A stretch of DNA of 64,000 bases from Taiwanofungus camphoratus (taxonomy: Eukaryota > Basidiomycota > Agaricomycetes > Polyporales > Taiwanofungaceae), in contig CP021232.1 in assembly GCA_003999685.1 (NCBI GenBank), positions 930,001-994,000 of the forward strand, in the 5' to 3' direction. Position numbers and translations under genes: made by a program. Positions within the stretch are counted from its first letter, which is position 1; every line of letters starts with the position of its first letter. Positions 34,181-46,093 of this stretch are shown in pieces. Below the pieces are notes generated by a model that was not told the DNA's origin, did not search any database, and saw only the letters and a program-made list of their open reading frames with translations.

Positions 34181-35505
34181 TCACGGACAGAACGTGAGCG
34201 TGTAGTCGGCATTCAGGCCGGAGTTGCATGTCCAGAGCGCCGTGCCGCTTGACTCATCATAGGCGTATGCGTATGTGTCTGGGCAATTCCCCTCTTGATA
34301 CAGTCTATCAGATTTCAAGGGCAAGACAAGCACGAATAGACTTACTGAAGAAGCTGTAGTACTCAACCCCCGAAGACGGACATGTGACAGCGGTGCTGTG
34401 GCTACCGGTGCAACAGTTCGCCGAGTTCGCTGTGATTAAGATTCGATAGGCCATCAATTACAAAGTGAGTGGATTGACGTTCATAATGGCGCACTATGAT
34501 CTCCATCAAGATTTGCATCGCAAGCGCTGAGACACCCCAAGGTAGACCCAGAAGAATTGGCGGGTCCTTTGAGAGCAGCTGGACCTGCAACAAGGTGCAA
34601 GATATACCGTCAAAAAACGAATATAACGCGTGACAGGATGAGCTAACAGATCGGATCCAAGTTGACTGGGCAGCCAGCGACGGGGCAGCCGACGTTGTTA
34701 GTAATCTGCATAGGGAGATTGAACCCGTCTACAAGAGAAACTACAGTACTCAAGATCGTGCATCTTCCCGCTAGGCGCCACATGTAGTTACCATCATAGT
34801 AGTCTTCGTCATTGTCGCCTTGTAATGTCCATTCGGCGACGGTAGCTGGAGGTACCCCCTGTTACGATACGCTTTTGAGTGAGTATGGCTGCTTCCAATG
34901 TGACAGTATTGTAAAGAGAAAAGTAATACAACACGTACGGTACCGGTTGTTGGATTACAAAGAAGACCGCCGTTGCACCACCCTGAAAGACAAGTAGGAC
35001 CCGTAGTGATGCTGAAGTCGCAGTCAACTCTTCCCTGATTTGCATATCAGCGTAAAGTCATGGCACCTATAGCTTTAATTACCCATATTCGTCCAGCAAT
35101 CCAGTTGTTCGGGACGGTGAAGCTCACGGAGGAATATGATTGAGCTTCCCAGCTATCAGAACGGAACCGGAAGTCAGTCTCAAGTTTGGGCCATGTCACG
35201 TTCGGAAGCTGATTACCCAGTAGGATAGTTGGGAGGATCTTGAGCGCCAGCAGGGCTCGTAAACATCTAAAAATGATTGTGGAGATGAAGAAGACATTCG
35301 CTTGGGCTAAGTATGTTCTACTGACACCTGGCCTACATTTGAAGTGTTCAACTGCAGCAACAAAGGGGAAGAAAATGACATACCATATTGTGTATGGGCA
35401 ATTGTTCACTACAGTAAGCGTGCGAGGCCTTGTTGCCGAAATCATACTACCAATGCTTAAAACCATGGCCGAAATCATGATGGCGGGCTCACGCAGCAAG
35501 GACAT
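34181..35505 (-). CDS. Thaumatin-like protein (secreted)
   Basis: Start at 35505 (MSLLREPAIM...) gives a hydrophobic signal region before RTLTVVNNCPYTIW. The stop follows YTLTFCP at 34181, and the product is about 260 residues. Spliced sequence shows the family order: IWPGMFTSPAG, NYPTGWEAQSYSSVSFTVP, NWIAGRIWGRVDCDF, CNGGLLCNPTTG, TVAEWTLQGDNDEDYYDVS, LVDGFNLPMQIT, CLSACDANLDGDH, NCCTGSHSTAVTCPSSGVEYY and CPDTYAYAYDE. The cysteines pair into disulfides and an acidic cleft forms. Fungal TLPs bind or cut beta-1,3-glucan (GH152-type) and act on the cell wall. Exon 2 is only 7 bases (35326-35332), between a 51-base and a 59-base intron, and supplies the conserved Pro-Gly of IWPGMF. About ten introns split this small gene. 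Confidence 0.88.
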
Positions 35506-35811
35506 TGAAATACACGGACGAACAGAGGGTATCAAGCTTATGATGAAGGAGAGAGTGAATCAATCGTATGACCTGTGCAGGCTGTGCGCAGCAAAGGAAA
35601 CATTTTGCGATGTGGATACTTGGAGTCTCCATAAACAAGCAACCTCGAGGCTGGGCGAATATTATTAGTAGACGCGTCGAGTCACGTGTTACCAAACGCG
35701 TCAAGCACAGGAGTGTTGATCTCAGGGTCAGACTTTAACTTTCAAACTTTCTAGCTAGTAGACTTGTGATTATCGGTACTTCAACTTGTGCCCGGATAAA
35801 CCCAACGACAA
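35506..35811. promoter_or_regulatory. Divergent promoter region
   Basis: About 300 bases separate the thaumatin-like start (-) from the start of the small membrane protein (+). Both genes could share control elements. No TATA box is clear. Confidence 0.4.
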
Positions 35812-36627
35812 ATGAGCAAGTTGAAGAAACCAATACACCCAGTCTCGCTAGACAGAGGAAGGCCTTCCAGTGTATCGCAGAATGCCATGTCGCTCTCTAT
35901 CCAACAGCCAACCCAAAGTCGCACTATGATGTATGCACGTACAGTCCTGTCATCCTCAACAACAATCAAAACGAGTACTGTCGATACTGCTCTTCCTGCT
36001 CCATCATCCATGCGCCCGGTTTCCTCAGCAGAACATTACTGGGCCGCTCGCGCACTCACCGCTGAGGCGCTCTTATCAGTACGCGCGGCTCACAACCGTG
36101 ATTTGCGCACCCTACAAACTGAGGAGGAGGAGAGGCGTTTTGTAAGTCTCTGAGACACATCAGTATAGCTTCCGGAATTAAATTGCAATATGGCAGCGTG
36201 AACTGACTACGTTGCAGCGTGCTCACCATGAACGCCATGCTAACCTAGAAAAGCTTATGGTAGGCGTCTCTTCTTGATTTTTGGCTATAGCTGAAGCCTT
36301 ACTTACCTTAAGGCTCTACTACTTATCTGTTTCGCTACCTTTGCCTTCATGGTTGTATATGGATTGTCCCGACATCATCATCGAGCCTCTTCGTCTCGGT
36401 GGTTGCTTCCATCACATTTCACTATCCCAATACTGTCTCCATTCTCTTCCGTTGTGAGTTGCATATTGCTCGCAGTTCTCCTACGATTGAGGTCATTTTG
36501 CAATTATGAATGGCAGGTAGAGCACGAGACATCGGTCATCAATCCCAAGCTCGTCCTCCTTCTCGTCTTTGCTGGGCTAGGTTATGCCTGCTTCCGATAC
36601 TGGCTGACGCATGGGGCAAGGCGGTAA
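35812..36627 (+). CDS. Small two-span membrane protein of unknown function
   Basis: Exons 35812-36141, 36218-36259, 36313-36453 and 36517-36627 encode 207 residues, with all introns in phase 0. The N-terminus is Ser/Thr-rich (SKLKKPIHPVSLDRGRPSS). A helical, charged segment follows: AEHYWAARALTAEALLSVR, then LRTLQTEEEERRFRAHHERH, likely a coiled coil. Two hydrophobic segments come next (ALLLICFATFAFMVVYGL and KLVLLLVFAGLGYACFRYWL), with a short luminal or outer loop between them. I do not recognise a named family. The frame continuity across three introns and the membrane pattern argue for a real gene, probably basidiomycete-specific. Confidence 0.68.
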
Positions 36628-37283
36628 ATTTGAAAGCGGTGATGATGCGAGCGCATTTTCTTAATCTGTCGTGTGCCATGACTAACGCCAAAGTCCGGCA
36701 GCGGATTTATTCCATAGAAACAACCTCCCTGCCTACCACTCTTGACTGATTGATGTCGACCGCAAGGCGGATGCTCATGTCAATCGCCTATGACAACAGA
36801 CAACTTTCTATGGGCAGTAGGGCTCGAACTGCATCTTGTTATTTACGAAACTGCAGGATGTTGGCCGGCTTGTGGACGAAGTTCTGTCGCTCCTATGTTG
36901 TCCACTTGCCGAGGTCCAAGGAAACCCGCGACCTAAAAACAGTCTACAAGAGGGAATAGGGCCGCCGGTGTCCACGCAAGCAGTTTTGAACCACTATGGC
37001 ACTCATAGATGACTCCTGGAAGCCTCCTACAACGACCCACTCAAACTTCGATATCGCCGTCAACCCAACATTTGTAATATGGTTTAAGTCGGAAATTGAT
37101 ATACATGTAATAGAAAGACTGTTCGTCATCATCTCAGTATGCAGTTGTCGGCTTGACTAAATGAACAAGACACTCCATAAGGCATAAATGTCCTTCTCCG
37201 TATGAGAGCTAGCGACAAGTCCGGTACGTAGAAACGAAGGCAAAAAGCGTACAAGTGCAAGTAGTCTATGGTATGGAAGTCCA
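36628..37283. other. Convergent 3' region, no gene seen
   Basis: This lies between the stops of the small membrane protein (+) and the glucan synthase (-). Only short frames without domain are present. Confidence 0.45.
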
Positions 37284-40200
37284 TCAGATGGTCTGGCAGA
37301 TGCTGCAACTGATTCGCAGCTCTTGTCGGAAAATGAGAGCTACGACAGAATCAGCAATGAACCAGTGCCATTGAACATGCGATGAACTCACGAATAGCAA
37401 TCAAAGCTACGGTGATAGCAATGGTCAGGACATACATAGCGCCGTATTTGATCACGATCCATCGACGCTGCCTCTTCTGCTTGATAGAGTATAGAGGGGC
37501 GCGAATCTGTTTTGATGGGCGCAACCAGACTGAAGAGAAAATCGTCAATAGCGGGACCTATGCAATAAGAGTAGTCACACTTACACAGCATCATCGAATG
37601 GAAACGGTCAATATATGGCATTAATATTGGTGGCGTCAAGATGAAAAGAAGGAAGTGTCCAGTGAGAAAATCAGAACTCCATAGCGATAGCTCAATGATC
37701 TTGACGATGAACTCTCGTGCGGGCTGCGACATGGCGTGTGCCCCCAAACCACGGCCATACCACTTTCCTGTCCACCATGCCCGATTTGTCTCGTCATGCT
37801 TGAATTCACGGGAGAGGAAGACTGAAATGAGCACTTTGTGAATGGCTCGTTGGATGTAGATAACTGCGATGAGACCGAGTACGGCGTGGGCCACATTCCA
37901 TGACTCAAGGAACCACTGAAATTTGAATGGTCAGTGGTCAGAAGACAGGGGGCAAGAGTGGAATGAACGCACAAGGAATTCGAAGAACCCAATCATACCG
38001 ACAACACCCATAGAATGTGCGATGAAGGCCATCACGGAACCAAATTTGGGGAAAGGTGTATCGAGGAGTGGACCGAGGAACAACGACACCATGAAAAGTA
38101 ATAGCAGTATCGCTGCGTTCCATACAATGGGCCCAAGTGAGACGATTGCGATTCGGATGAGCGGATTCGGGGGCTGCACGCCTTCCACAGGGAACGACTT
38201 GACGAACATGTAAGCCACAACCATCAAGATAGCCATAGCAATGGGGAAAACGATCTCGGAGAACATAACCGCACGCCAGCCAGCGCGAGGAACATCGCCC
38301 GAGAGCTTCTCTGACGGATGGCCAAGTCTCTTTTTCTTGTAACCAGTAATCATGGTACGAGACAGACGACAATAACCTATCCAAGAGTTCTGATGAACTC
38401 GCGAGTTCCCTCGGTTCATCCAGCGTAAAAACTCCCTATACATATATGAGTCACATCAACAAGTGATATAAAAAAAAACTGACCTGTAGTCTACGACGAA
38501 ATCCGCAAACGAAAATTGGTGCGGATTGAATAAAAACGGCGCAACACAAAGGGCAAGAACTGTGACCCAAAAGTAGACGACCCAACCAGTCCACACGGTA
38601 AGCGTGATATAGAGTAACATAATCAGGTTTCTCATCCCCAGGTAGATGCTCGGACCAGCGAAACGCGAGTACAAGATGCTGAAAGAAATTCTGGTAGTCG
38701 CAAATCCACGACCAGTGGCGATATATCTTGCGCCACCAAACGTGAGATTGCTAGCGATCGAATGAGAAGAGATTCGCGTTGAGAAGACCTCGAAGGCTGG
38801 TGATGCGGAACCGAAATGTTTTGCTAGACGAACGATCGCCTTTACAGTTCCGCGTTCGACCAGTTCTGCGACTGAATCAGGATGAAGTCCACCCTCCAGA
38901 CCGAACATTACTCACCTTGCAAGAATAAAGGTAGGTATGCAATTAAAAAAACTAAGAAGATACTAATGATACAGCGATTGATCCATTGAAAGACGGGTGT
39001 AAGATTGTAGCATCCTGGAGTGCCGATGAATTGGCCGGAGGACGTGTACTGGCATATCGTCAGTTGTCCCTTCAGCGTCCCCAAGTATACCACTGTTAAT
39101 GCATTTATCAGACATAGACCAGGTCGAGACAAAAAGCACTTACTCGTAGTGATGAATATCTGGACAGACAAGATAACAAGCATGTTATGGATATGGAAGC
39201 CAGGATGGCCATAGTAGAACGTGAGGAAACGGTCGATAGGAAGCTGCGTGCCTAGATAATAGTACTCTCGACTGAGCATCTGCTCACCCATACCAGTACC
39301 GATCTTGGTTTGGAAATTCAAAATGGTGCCGAAACCAAGATCACGGCCTTTTCCGCACTGATAGTACTCTGTATGCTTGATGCGGCCGCCACGACCGAAG
39401 GCATTCATTCCCGCATAGATATCCTCGTTCAAGTGCAATCCTTTCTGCGCCTTGGATACGCCACCACGCGTTGTCATGTAGATGGCGTTGAGGAAATCAG
39501 GATGACCGTAATGCAGCTTGCCGCCAATCCAAGCGAGTGACCGCGCGGTAAGGGTACCAAACGTCTGCTCCTTGCCAGCAGCCAGGTCACCAAGGATACC
39601 GATGTTCTCGGAGAAGATATACTCGCGAGCGCCGACGATAGCTACTGGCTCTTTCTTAAACTCCTTGTGGCCCCACTGAGCATATGGACTCTGGCTCGAA
39701 ACTGCGTATTCCTCGAACTCGCCAAGTACGTTGCGGATTTTGAGGCACTCTTCCAAATAGTTGTCCTGGTTGGCGTCGATGAGTTGCAGATATTCACCAC
39801 GGTAGAAAATGATAGCATGGTTCTGGTTATCCGACTTGCCGTCACCGAGGATAGGGTTACCAGGCAGCTCGATGCGGAACTTGGGCCGGCGGCGTCCAGT
39901 CTCGGGAATAAACTCGGAATGGCCATCGATCAGAGCTGAGAACAAGCGAACCTCGCCACCTTCCTTGCGCGCAGGTTCCTCCTCGAGGTAGGCAATCTGC
40001 AAATCAGGGTAGGCACGGAGAAGAAACTCCGCATTCTCCTGCTCTTCTCGGTTGAACTTTGAGTAACGCTGCATCGAAACGACGAACTTGAACTTGCGAC
40101 GCGCCATGCGCTCTAGCTCTCGCTCCAACTTGTCCGTGTTGCCACCGAAGAGCTGAACGACCTCCGGGTTCTCGACGCGGTAAAGCAGCTTGATGGCCTT

Positions 40201-43200
40201 CGCATAATTCATCATACCTGAGACTGTACGGTACAAGGTCTGTGCACGAAGTGAAGCCCAGATTCGTGTTCGCAATGTGAATTCAGGCGCAGCGCTCTTG
40301 AAACCGATGCAGTAGAACGGCAGGTCGTCCGTCTTCGATTGGCCTTTCTCGTCTGAACCAAACGGATTTGGACCATTATACATCTGGGACTCCTCTGCGA
40401 GAATCTTGGTGTCCTTGACGAAATTGTCCCATTCCACTGGATGCAACTGCTTGAGATATTCCAAAAGAGTGACTCTGGTGTTCTGGTCTTCCTCTCTGAT
40501 GATCTCTCTGAGCGAAAGTAAGATCTACGAAATATGTTAACCACAAAGTACTATGAGATCGAGAAGGAGATTACTTTTTCGCTATAATGCGGCGTGAGGA
40601 CTGTAAAGGTCGGCATCGCATCGACAGGCAAAGGCTCCGGAACAGCAGTAGTAAGAGACTGTGCGAAGAAGGAGATACGGCGCTCTGCTTCGCTACCGGG
40701 TGTAAAAAATTCGCCCTTGAAGCCTTTATCGCTCTGCGAGATAAAGAACGGAGGTGCTCGAAGGCTGCGACGACCTTCCTGACCAACATCAATTTGGTGG
40801 TAGAGAAGCCTTTGAACATGATCGATAGAGAGCAGATGCTCGCGATACATAGAGATGATGATAGCGTTCCAGATCTGCGAGACCAGGACCTAGGTATTGA
40901 CAACGGTAAGAAGCGAGAATACCAATAACACAGAGATCCCAACCTTTGGTTTGTACTTAGTTTCCATATCAGACGTCGCAAGCAACTTCGCATAAATCCT
41001 CTTCGGCAGCCGAGTATAGATATCTTTCCAAGGCGTCCAGATCGATAATCCCAGAAGAAATGAGCGTGCAATGCTAAAGACTGTGTTCCAAATGATCCAC
41101 CAAAGGAAAGTGTCCAAGAAGAACAGGACAAGATCCATTATGTACATAATGGTCAAGGTGAACGCAGCCTGGTTGCGACAGAGCCCATTGCCAAAATATT
41201 TTGCATTGCAATTCTGGATCTTCATGCCAACCATGACGCGGATCGGGTTTTTGAATGAGAGCGTCAAGAAGAAGTAAGACTCTGTGAATTTGCAGCCGAA
41301 GACAAGGATCCACAGGAGGATCGACGCTAATCGCGCAGTGTGCTTAAGCGAAGGATAGCTGGCAGTAAACGTCTGGCTAGCAAGATACTTCCTTGACTTG
41401 CCCGCGACACGATCGCCGAACATGCGGCCCGATGGAAGAATGGCAAAGAGGACCGTCGCGACAACCGAAATGAAGAACTGCACAATACCGAGGATGAGCG
41501 CCAACGAGCCGCCTGGAGAGCTACTCTCCGAGATGCCGACGTAGACAGTCGGACCAGCCGTAAGTGCGAGAGTGACAATTAGGAAGAGAAGTCGACGAGT
41601 GAGATGAGACGTGTTGTTCCATGTCGTAGGGATGTACGAAAACTCGGCGAGCGTCGCCGCAATCATGATGACAGTGGCGACAGCGCCACCCAACGCGGTC
41701 GCAGACCATGTCAAGGCAGTTGACCTATCTCCCTTATAGATCGTCGGCGAGTTGTACGCAGTGTAGAACCAGTACATAGCGATATGGATGACCCAGATAC
41801 GGTTGAAATTGACTAAGAGGTGTCCAAAAGACCGTTTCTCATAATAGGTCTTGAAGAACGCCCTGTTCCAGTCAACCCTGTCGAACTTCATGAACCGTTG
41901 AGCAGGAGGCAAGTCGACCAGTCGAGTCTATATAGTGTCCAGATCAGCACAAAACGACCAGGACATGACGAAAGAATGTCGACCTTATCGTTAAGCACAA
42001 TCCTTGCAATACCCTCTGGGTACCAAAACAGCTGGTTCACATCATCGTAGCCAATTATGCTCTCATGATCCCTCTCGCGCCGCACGAACTTGCCCTCGAC
42101 AACCTCATATCCCTGATCCCTAATGAACCTGTACAGTGGCTTGACCACTGAGCGAAGATAAAGACCTTCCGGTACCGGATCGACCCTGTTCTGACACTCG
42201 GGGGACCGGTAATAGTCGTCCGCGCACTTGAAGATGAAACACAAGCACTCGGGGACGAAGCGTACCTGCGCCGCCTCGCCCCAGCACAATAGCCACAGCG
42301 CGATTTGCCGCATACGGTCGTACTGGCTCATGTTGTTCATTGCCTGCCGCCACCGATCCATCGCACCGCTCAACGACTTTTCTGATGCGTTCTTCGGCCC
42401 CCGCTTCTTCACCGTCTTCAGTCGCTGCAGACCCGGATTCTGCGTCTGACCCACTGCGTCGTCGAGGTCCAGCTGTGCCGCAAAGTACCATTTCCGGTAG
42501 TTCGCATGCTGCCCACCGATATAGTCTGCGTGCAGCGTCAGCAGCGCCTGGTTCGGCGACATCCGCGATGCTCTGCTATCCAGAAGCTGCATCGTGAAAT
42601 CGAACTGTGGAGTATCGGTCAGAGAAGGACCAAAAGGTAGAACAGAGAACGTTAAAGCCCCCGGTGCATGTGATACCAACAATGAACAAGGCTACCTTAG
42701 AGTCAACCAAGTGACCCCAGGACTACACGTGCCGCGGCCAACAGAAAGCGGACACAATCTTGAGTGTACCGTATACGCCGCCGCAGCAGTAGCCTCGCAC
42801 CAGAAGAGGTAGAGTCCACTTCCAACGGAAGATTTACGGACAAGCGAAGCAAACGTACACCAACAAAAAAATACCCACCATATTCCGCATTGAATCGCGT
42901 TGAAAGCCAAATTTCTGAGTGAGGTCCAGGAAGATATCCTCAATTTCTTCCTTCGACAACGGGATTTGGCGCTCGGAGCTCCACGACGGGTAGGGTTCCC
43001 GCGCGCCAGCTACACCATTCTGGTCGACGAACGTGGGTGTTGATGCTTCCGACAAGCCCATGCGAGGGGGTCCTAGCGACTCAGCAGAAGGTGCATACTT
43101 CGTGCCGTACACCTCCGCCTCGGAATCCGTGTCGGGTTGCGCTGTGAGTATGTGAGCAACCAACGAAGAGCGATAAAATCAACATGGCGCCCGATCATCA

Positions 43201-43440
43201 CTCACGTCCGTACGGGTCGTACGCGCCATGGTGGTCATAATAGCGGTCGTCATCATTCAAGCCAGTGTTGCTGCCGTCAGACATGTACGTGTCGCGACGG
43301 CCATAGTTGTCGGAGTCGTTATCGTAGTACCTCTGAGCGTCCGCCGCTTGGGCGTTACTGAAGGGGTCATGCGGGTCAGATGAAGGAGATGAAGAGGTGT
43401 ACATTCCTTCCTGGCTCGTGGGACCAGGATGGCCTGCCAT
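37284..43440 (-). CDS. FKS1: 1,3-beta-D-glucan synthase catalytic subunit (GT48)
   Basis: Start at 43440 ([18 protein letters not shown]), stop at 37284 after a last exon reading [11 protein letters not shown]; roughly 1,750-1,800 residues, the usual FKS size. The enzyme makes wall beta-1,3-glucan from UDP-glucose at the plasma membrane under Rho1 control. In order I see the acidic N-terminal region; the FKS1 domain ([36 protein letters not shown]); a first membrane block ([18 protein letters not shown] onward); and hot-spot-1-like [12 protein letters not shown]. The large cytosolic GT48 domain follows, with [69 protein letters not shown] and [13 protein letters not shown]. Then come the second membrane block, hot-spot-2-like [12 protein letters not shown], and [14 protein letters not shown]. 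It has over ten short introns. It is the best-supported gene in the window. Confidence 0.95.
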
Positions 43441-44381
43441 GGCGAACTAGAGAGATGAGCTCGGGGGTGAGCTCGTCGTCGTGGTCGTTGAGGGAGGTGG
43501 GAAGAGAGTGTGACGCAGGAGAAAGCCGTTGCCGCGCGGCTGGGAGCAGGACAAGATTAGACTCACTTCTGTCGGAGACTCAATTCATTCCCACTTTCGT
43601 AGCCGTGGTACATCCGTAAATGGAGTTTCGATCTAGTCTATGGGTCTAAAATACAACGTTGTGCTAGGCTGCGATCTTGTTTCTGACAGCGACATAATAA
43701 TCAATGTTTCACCCTTTGCCTGATAACTGGATGCCCTCGGACCGCATAATTGTCCGTGCTGCATATGCTCCTGCCTGCTCACGCAGCTACGACGACCAGA
43801 AAACGAAACACGAGCAAATTGTATCCGATTGCCACAGGTCAGAAGGCCCCACATGGAGCAGGCACGAGGTAGCCTCTCCGCGTAAGATAGCAACTAGGGG
43901 CAATAATGGGACCGACTCCCAGACGGTAGAAGATATGCATGGCCGTATAGAGCGCTGAAGAAAAGTGGTTTGAGTTCCGATCGATGCCATGAGGGGGATA
44001 TTTCATTTCATAGAGTATATGTCCATGAGCTACCAGGACCTTCAACCTCGTGCGCCACAGTTTGGCGTATGCAGCTGAAGTTATTCAGAATTGTGATACA
44101 AAAGGATCGATCAAATGCACATAGACGTTTCCGACACTGCAACATACAGAGAGAACGAGACCTTGTCCAGAATATATGTACCTGCTTACGTCCATATTTC
44201 CAAGTCAAGTATGCCGTTGCTTCAATAGAGCCAGCGCTTTGACATAGAGTTGCATCTATGAATGTGTACATTTTGTCCTTTCTCCCGGATATCCATATAG
44301 CCTTCATAACTGACCATTCCACAGCCTCAAGCGACTGTAAAACATTCAGTTGTTCGGCCTGGATCTTGTCCTCTCGTATAA
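43441..44381. promoter_or_regulatory. Divergent region between the glucan synthase and BTB genes
   Basis: About 0.94 kb lies between two divergent starts. No open frame has a domain. It should carry both promoters; no clear TATA box was found. Confidence 0.4.
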
Positions 44382-45546
44382 TTGAATACTGAAGACTCAG
44401 TACAAGTTGACATGAGCTCTACTGCTTCGTCTCAACCAGATAGAAAACGACCTCGTGTCTCGGAGGATACTGAGGAAAAGGCACTGGTTAACCACCCGAC
44501 CTTGTATTTTGATGACGGCAACGTCATTCTCAGTTCCGGGCGCACCCTGTTTCGTGTACATCGTTCGTTACTGTCGAAGTACTCTCCCGTTTTCCGTGAG
44601 ACTTTCGAGTGCAAGGCCGACCGGAGGCAGGAATCTCTACGAGGCTGCCTACATGTGGTCTTGCACGACAACAGCGAAGAGGTTCAGGCGTTGCTCAATG
44701 TCATCTACGATGGCCTGTAAGTTCGAAAACCCTGCACTCCCATCGTCTTGGATCCCATATTAACAACCGCGCAGCCGTATTGACTTTCCCCGTTTGACAA
44801 TCGAAAATTTCCCCACTCTCTCGAATATCTTTCGCATGGCGACCAAGTATAAAATTGATCGCCCTCGCACGGAGATTCTTGATTGTATCCAGCAGGAATG
44901 GCCGTTCACCCTCGAGAAGCACGATGCAAAAACGGAGGCATTCCGCAGAGAACAGGCGCAGCTGTCTCCCTTCATTGTCCAGGGTGGCAAGTTCATCGTC
45001 AATCCTCAGTATAATCCTACAGCGGCGCAGCACGAAGACCTTCTCGTACATCCTGCTGGTGTCATCGCGCTGCTCCGACAGGGGGGCTGTACTTCTCCGG
45101 AAGTTTTAACACCTTTGTTCTATGCGCTCAGCCGCCAGACGTGGCAATTTGGTGGGCCTGCAGTTGGTCATCACATTGCACCGCTGTCGCACGGCGACAT
45201 CGAGCGGTTTATCGTTGGACTTGAGCGCCTTCGGAACACTCACGCAGCGTCTGCGACCCGATGTCCCACCTTGGGCATTCCTCATTACACCGCGAATCAG
45301 CAATTGACCTGCACCATGGGTATACAGCATTACTGGTCTGATCTCGCGACCACACTGACCAAGATGACCACCGGCATGCGCCAGCCGATCGAGGATTGGA
45401 AGGATCTGATCACGTTGGCAAGATTACAGGGTTCGTTCGTTGCGTACTCGATCTGCGGGGAATGCTCCAGAGCACTCGTTGCGGAAATGGAGGCCATCCG
45501 CATGTATATTTGGTCACAGCTTCCGACTTTCTTTGAACTGGTGTGA
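44382..45546 (+). CDS. BTB/POZ domain protein
   Basis: Exons 44382-44716 and 44775-45546 encode 368 residues. After a Ser-rich head with KRPRVSED (possible nuclear signal), the BTB fold begins: HPTLYFDDGNVILSSGRTLFRVHRSLLSKYSPVFRE, shown here in part as FRVHRSLLSKYSPVF. It runs to EEVQALLNVIYDGLRIDF. The continuation (PTLSNIFRMATKYKIDRPR) is the usual BACK-like helical start in mushroom BTB proteins. The C-terminal half contains paired Cys (MTTGMRQ region, then ICGECSRALVAEMEA). BTB domains mediate dimerisation and often link substrates to Cullin-3 ligases. This group is greatly expanded in agaricomycetes and mostly uncharacterised. The single intron (58 bases) splits the BTB domain, which is common in the group. 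Confidence 0.87.
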
Positions 45547-46093
45547 CGTGCTCTTTCCGTTGCATTCATCGCTGACAATCAGACTTTCTCTCATTTTCCG
45601 CATTATCATGCTGTAATTGAAATGACTGTTGGCAATCCCCTCTTTATTACAGTTCCTAGTGATCATTCGCCTATTAATGAATGCACGTGTGTTGGTCAGG
45701 CGGGTGGTTAGGGACATGACGCTACCACGGTCATTTCTTGCTCTCATGCACAAGGAAGGGCCCACGACACAGATCGCGGTCAGGTGTTCGTAAGATTGCC
45801 TTCAGCATTTGTGTTATATCGCATCTCAGAGTAGTCTCACTTCTCTGGGCTGATTCCCGCTTTTACATGTCAATAACTGTCAATAACCTCGTCATGAGTT
45901 TTACCCGGAACAGTAGCTCACATGGTCGATCTTCAAGTTTCAATATTGATCACACACGCGCCAGCTTTCAACTTCCAACTTGAATTCAACATTCAAATTG
46001 GCTGGCCCACGCTGAACCTTGCTGAAAGCTGATGCCTGCAATTATTTTTTTTCATCTGGACGCCATTGAATTGCATCGACTCACTCGTGTGTG
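45547..46093 (+). promoter_or_regulatory. Intergenic region upstream of the BAH gene
   Basis: The BTB 3' UTR and BAH promoter are expected here. There is a T-run at 46045-46051 and no supported frame. Confidence 0.35.

Noticed and set aside
34181-43440. A cell-wall gene cluster (thaumatin-like protein plus glucan synthase)
   Set aside because: The two genes are separated by an unrelated small membrane gene, have separate promoters and are commonly found apart in fungi; adjacency is probably chance.
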